From Hippophae tibetana (Eukaryota; Streptophyta; Magnoliopsida; Rosales; Elaeagnaceae), in contig CM072804.1 of assembly GCA_037013495.1 (NCBI GenBank), positions 35,628,501-35,692,500 on the forward strand: a stretch of DNA of 64,000 nucleotides. Reading direction: 5' to 3'. This document shows, piece after piece, positions 60,072-64,000 of this stretch (position 1 is the stretch's first letter; each line of letters begins with the position of its first letter). Under the pieces are notes generated by a model. That model saw only the letters and a program-made list of their open reading frames with translations. It did no database searches and had not been told where the DNA came from. Both the position numbers and the translations under genes were made by a program.

Positions 60072-60138
60072 CTTTATATGCTTCACTTGTTTGACAGCAG
60101 CGAAATACTTCTGCTCCCCATCACTCACAGAGATGTAA
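60072..60138 (+). promoter_or_regulatory. PHYLLO core promoter and AUG-stop minimal uORF
   Basis: CTTTATATG at 60072-60080 is a possible TATA box and would set transcription near 60105. At 60133-60138 the leader then contains ATGTAA, a start codon followed at once by a stop, 54 bases upstream of the chosen PHYLLO start and in a different frame. Confidence 0.5.
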
Positions 60139-60191
60139 GTGCTCAGTTACTCCTCTCTCGATTTTCGACCTCTCATTATATCCTCTCCGCC

Positions 60192-62338
60192 ATGAAACTC
60201 CAAGCTCTGCTTCTTGCCAACACTTTCTCTATTCCACATTCAAAACCTCATTTCAGAACCCGGCAGTCTTTCCCATTCACAAAGCCTCCATTTCCTCTCC
60301 CTTTCCTCCGCCGAAACACTCTTCACTTCGACCCCTTTTGCAGCCATTTGAGTCACACTTTCCTTGAAGCTGTGCGATTTGACGGTCCGGTGATGGAAAT
60401 TGGAGATATTTCGGAGACCGAGGACGGGAATTTGATTGTGGAGACTTGTGTAACTCGTAATCTACCCTCGGCATTGACGCTTGAGCGAGGTCTTCAGAGC
60501 ATCAACAAAAATGTGGAGGAGTTGAGGTTGAATCCTCCTTGTACACCCAATGGAATTTTCAGGTTTCAGGTGTGAAACATTTGGAATTCAAGGTTTAGGA
60601 AATATTATTTTTGGTTTGTTGTCTATCTGAGTATGAATACTGCAGGTGGCTGTGCCTCCAAGTGCAAAGGCTTTGAATTGGTTTTGTTCTCAGCCAGAGT
60701 CGTCTTCAGTGTATCCTCTGTTTTTTGTTTCAAAGAGTACAGAAGATCCGGATCCTAAATTGTTGTATTTGAAGGAAACGAAGGGTGTTTTTGGGATTGG
60801 TGCTTCTGTTTATTTTACTAAAACATCTTCTTCCACGTCTGGAGAGCGGAGTGAATTTAAAAGGTTTAGTTTCGTCATTTTATCGTCAGGAAATCAATTC
60901 TCTTTCTCTATATCATTACTAGTTTTTCTTTCAATTATGAGTAACTTTTTTGATAAGATCCAATTATGATAAGATCCAATTATGAGTAACTAATAGAGAT
61001 TCATTGCTTTTGGTTTTCTCATTGCATTATAGTGGAGATGAAATCAGTTGTCCCGAAGTTTTCTTTCATTTTTTGTAATATGAGAGAACTGTTAATAAAC
61101 CTATATTAAAAATATGGTTGGAGATGGAGAAATTTCATTTGACAAGATTGCCAAATCCATAGAACCGAACTGTTTGATGTATATTTGTTTCCAATATCTT
61201 CCATATCTTGTAAATAGTTTGAGAGCAAGGCTGGTTTTATACCTCTGGTATTCAGTAGCATCGACTTTGATGGTTCAGGTCATGATTGTCATATGATAGT
61301 TAGATATCATTATTGACCTACAAGAGTCAGCACTTTTACTGGTGTTTATGTAGGACCACGTTCTCCATGACAGCTCTTGATGTGCGAGGGCCAGAAGCTG
61401 AATATGAATATATGGTAGAAGCTATGCGTTAAAATGCTTCTTTGAATCGAATAAGCAAGTCATTCCAAATTCGGGTGATAGTGATCATGGTTGTCATGAT
61501 ATGTCATTCTGATGTTAATATGCTGAAACCTGATGTTAAAGTCGGGTTAATTTTCTTTTATTGTCTTCATGAGAAATATTTCAGCAGACACTTTAACTTG
61601 AATTATGGGTGCTTAAATAATTGATTTATCATGGAACAATTTATGCAAATAGGCTAAAGAGTAATGCATAATTTTCCACAGATATATCTCAAATGAATCA
61701 AGTCAGGTTATGGCTTATGGTTTTGTTGATATTAATTTCGACAAAGAGTCATCGTCTGTGAAGCGTGAGCCAGGGTCTTACTACTTTTTCATTCCTCAGG
61801 TAAACCTGCATTGCTTGCATGTTTGCGATGCAGTTATTTGATATCTTCCCACGTATTTCTCTTGGCACTTTCCTTTAAATTCCTGTGTGATTGCTGAAAA
61901 TAAATCTAATGTAATATTCTTCTTATTACTATTATAAAATAAGTTTTATTAACAGATTGAGCTGGATGAGTATGAGGGAATTTCTATTTTAGCAGTGACA
62001 ATTGCTTGGTGTGACTCTTCTCCTTTCACATTTGTGGAAGCTATTGATTCTTTTGAGTCAGCTTTTCACCAGGTATTATTAGTTCGATATGGTTCTCTAT
62101 TTTGTGTTTTTTGAATTGTACCATATTAAATTTTAGTCTTATAGATTTGAAATGTCAGAGCAACATTATTAGAAGATGAAAAACTATAAATATTCTTCAC
62201 AGAGTGGTCATATTTTTATTTTGATAAATCTTTCAGGTCAGTTGTCACTTTTTGCCCTGGAAAGGAATATCTAATTCTAAAAGAATTCTTTCTTCTCACA
62301 TCAAGCTCAGTATGGTAGATGAAAAAGCTCCCCCTATG
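60192..62338 (+). CDS. PHYLLO: PHYLLO, exons 1-5 (menF-like N-terminal part)
   Basis: PHYLLO is a plastid protein of phylloquinone (vitamin K1) synthesis that fuses a menF remnant to menD, menC and menH; only the menF part lies here. Exons are 60192-60569, 60646-60863, 61682-61799, 61956-62072 and 62237-62338 (311 codons), all with GT-AG introns and a frame that stays open across every join. Conserved blocks are CVTRNLPSALTLERGL, FRFQ/VAVPPSAKALNWFCSQP, FGIG, ESSQVMAYGF (exon 3), YYFFIPQ/IELDEYE and ISILAVTIAW (exons 3-4), and VSCHF (exon 5). I chose the ATG at 60192 (GCCATGA context, followed by a Ser/Pro/Phe-rich transit-peptide-like stretch). An in-frame ATG at 60078 lies within the likely TATA region. 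Exon 5 ends in phase 0 before GTAAGG. Exon 6 is not seen before the copia insertion at 63035. Confidence 0.88.
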
Positions 62339-63034
62339 GTAAGGAAGTCAACGTTTTGTATAACTTGATTATGATGTATTGAGATACTGATAGATCTATT
62401 AGGGCTTCTTTTGGTGGAATTTGGCCAAAGTTTATTTTCAAATATTCGTGACCCTTGGATGACTTATTCATCGGTAAGAATCCATGTAATTCTACATTGA
62501 AGATCTTTCTCTTATAAATCCAGCCTCCTTAAATTCAAGAAAAAAAGTTTATTTATTCAAGAAAATGTATTCAAATCTAGATGTGAGTAATCAAATAGAT
62601 AGGGTTATTTAGTTAAATATTTGTCAGCATTGGCATAGTTTATTTCCTTACTTCCCCGTAATTGATTGGTTATTACTTGTTTGTATGCACTGCACTATGA
62701 AGTATATATATTATTGCTGAAGAATTATACATGTTGGTTATTACTTGTTTGTATGCACTGCACTATGAAGTATATATATTATTGCTGAAGAATTATACAT
62801 GTATTTGGACCACGAGGATGGATTTTATAATCAGTTTGTTCAATCTGGATAATTGATACCAGAGGACAATCAATAACACGAAATATAGCATTAGAGCTGC
62901 AATTAACTTCCATGGGTTTGTTTTCCCTATGTATAGTTAATATCTTCAGATATTCTGGATAAGAAACAATACAAATTTTATTAAATCACACAAAAAAATA
63001 CTCTAACTTTAGCATTTTAACTCACCACAAAATG
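62339..63034 (+). other. Intron 5 of PHYLLO, proximal part
   Basis: It begins with GTAAGG. No further PHYLLO exon was recognised in it. Confidence 0.6.
62666..62801. repeat. Perfect 68-bp tandem duplication
   Basis: Units 62666-62733 and 62734-62801 are identical by eye, each running from TTGGTTATTACTTGTTTG to GAAGAATTATACATG. Confidence 0.92.
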
Positions 63035-63285
63035 TGTTAGCAATCACTAGAAAAATAAGAAACAACCCAAAACCAATCTGCAGAATTGTAGAATTTCAGA
63101 TAATAGTAGTTGTGTACAGGCTCTACTAGTAGTTGTGTACATGCTATAATAGTAGTGTATAGGTTGTAGTAGTAGGGTATTAGTCTAATCCTAGCTCTAT
63201 TTATATTGCTGTAAATACATTTGAAAAATACAGAGAAATAAATAAATAATAATACTTTAGATTTTCTATACCATTGCTCTCAACA
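63035..63285 (+). mobile_element. 5' LTR of the copia element (251 bp)
   Basis: It starts TGTTAGCAATCACTAG and ends TTGCTCTCAACA. GTAGTTGTGTACAGGCTCTA-like words repeat about three times (63108-63175), with CTATTTATATTG as a TATA region near 63200. Text such as TAGTCTAATCCTAGCTC and ATACAGAGAAATAA is typical of plant copia LTRs. Confidence 0.8.
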
Positions 63286-63294
63286 TTTTCTTCA

Positions 63295-63304
63295 TGGTAT
63301 CAGA
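63295..63304 (+). other. Primer-binding site (initiator tRNA-Met)
   Basis: TGGTATCAGA follows nine bases after the LTR. It is the standard copia primer site, with the next bases altered (TC instead of GC). Confidence 0.85.
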
Positions 63305-63381
63305 TCTTTTCTGAAATCCAATCTCGTCGTTGTTTTTACGAGTCTTCTTTGGAAGCAGATTCAGGTGGATATTAGGCATAA

Positions 63382-63735
63382 CACCTCTTCCAATATTTTT
63401 CTTGTTTGTATGGAAGCCTAAGGTCATTCGAGAATAGTATCTCTCGATAACTTGACAAGAGGACTTCTTCGTTGTTCATGCAAACACAACCCATTTTAGA
63501 GAGTTACAAACTCGTAGCTGGCCGACGAAGTTAAGGAAGCACATCCTCTACCAATATTTTTCTTGTTTGTATGGAAGCCTAAGGTCATTCGAGAATAGTA
63601 TCTCTCGATAACTTGACAAGAGGTCTTCTTCACTGTTCATGCAAACACAACCCATTTTAGAGAGTTACAAACTCGTAGCTAGTCGACGAAATTGAGGAAG
63701 CACATCCTTTTTCATTTTAGAGAGTTACAAACTCG
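63382..63735 (+). repeat. 161-bp tandem repeat in the copia leader
   Basis: Two units spaced 161 bases apart share CCAATATTTTTCTTGTTTGT (63390 and 63551), AAGGTCATTCGAGAATAG and CATTTTAGAGAGTTACAAAC. A third partial unit repeats only CATTTTAGAGAGTTACAAAC, at about 63713. Confidence 0.85.
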
Positions 63736-64000
63736 CGCATCCTTTGTCATTTCCGTCGTCGCCGACCAATCCCTTAATCTTGTGCGACTTTAGACATCAG
63801 TATCGCGAGAATTCAATCATCAGTCTCGCAACATCTAGGCATTATCAGTTACCTGATTCATCGCGAGCCCAGTCGTAATCATCTTCCATTTTGACACTTC
63901 CTGTTCCACTTTGGCGCTTCGCCATTGCTCTCCAGTCATCCAACATTCACTCTCGCGCGACTTCAGTTGCCACCAAGCCTAGTAATAGGCTGCCACTAAG

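Larger units (their letters stand above)
63035..64000 (+). mobile_element. 5' part of a Ty1/copia retrotransposon in PHYLLO intron 5
   Basis: A 251-base LTR, an initiator-Met primer site and about 700 bases of leader are present, and the rest runs off the window. Orientation is the same as PHYLLO. No gag start codon with a convincing frame is reached before the end. Confidence 0.8.

Noticed and set aside
60078..60191. In-frame upstream ATG that would lengthen PHYLLO by 38 residues
   Set aside because: It overlaps the likely TATA box, and the ATG at 60192 has better context and is followed by a transit-peptide-like stretch. It stays possible if transcription starts further upstream.

Overview
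The window looks like nuclear DNA from a flowering plant, probably a eudicot. It is very AT-rich, its two recognisable host genes are plant-type (one has GT-AG introns), and most of it is layered, decayed plant retrotransposons. Everything here was read by eye. Host-gene calls rest on recalled family motifs, and repeat edges are exact only where stated.

Layout. 1-10 kb: AT-rich intergenic DNA with a MITE-like element whose core is degenerate TTTAGGG-type repeat, a decayed Mutator-like transposase on the minus strand (about 5.45-7.24 kb), and short tandem duplications. 10.0-10.6 kb: an intact single-exon minus-strand gene for a 192-residue PNRC-like protein, with a TATA box in the right place. 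10.8-13.9 kb: AT-rich DNA without genes. 13.9-32.0 kb: nested Athila-type Ty3/gypsy elements. Element A (13862-21696) has LTRs, a tRNA-Asp-type primer site and the post-pol linker but no gag-pol. Element B (from 21697) carries a wrecked gag-pol and sits in A's 3' LTR. A minus-strand LTR fragment (30561-32005) interrupts B's 3' LTR.

32.0-38.0 kb: a patchwork of LTR-like pieces, a decayed copia-type gag (about 34.0-35.3 kb), a minus-strand primer site and a minus-strand gypsy pol tail. 37970-48063: element C, minus strand, flanked by a perfect 5-bp GTCAT duplication, with gag-PR-RT-RNaseH-IN still easy to follow but broken by stops and single-base indels. It has lost the inner part of its 5' LTR, the primer site and the gag start. 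48.3-51.0 kb: the 3' part of a Tat-lineage element on the plus strand (integrase tail, two tandem arrays of about 200 bp x 3 and 77 bp x 13, then an antisense coding-like stretch). 51.0-54.3 kb: two divergent LTR pieces facing outwards, with a 0.9-kb tandem duplication. 54.6-58.7 kb: a minus-strand Tat-lineage gag-protease remnant with its own 352-bp LTR and primer site, split by a 1.5-kb solo LTR.

60.2 kb to the end: the first five exons of PHYLLO (phylloquinone synthesis in plastids; menF-like N-terminal part). Intron 5 holds a perfect 68-bp tandem duplication and the 5' LTR, primer site and leader of a Ty1/copia element in the sense orientation. The gene continues outside the window, if it is intact.

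I did not find a clearly new biological system. The points most worth a second look are the copia insertion in PHYLLO, the Tat 3' region with satellite-like arrays and a possible antisense ORF, the shared TGACGTCA/TATA promoter layout in three LTRs, and primer sites that have decayed almost entirely by transitions.
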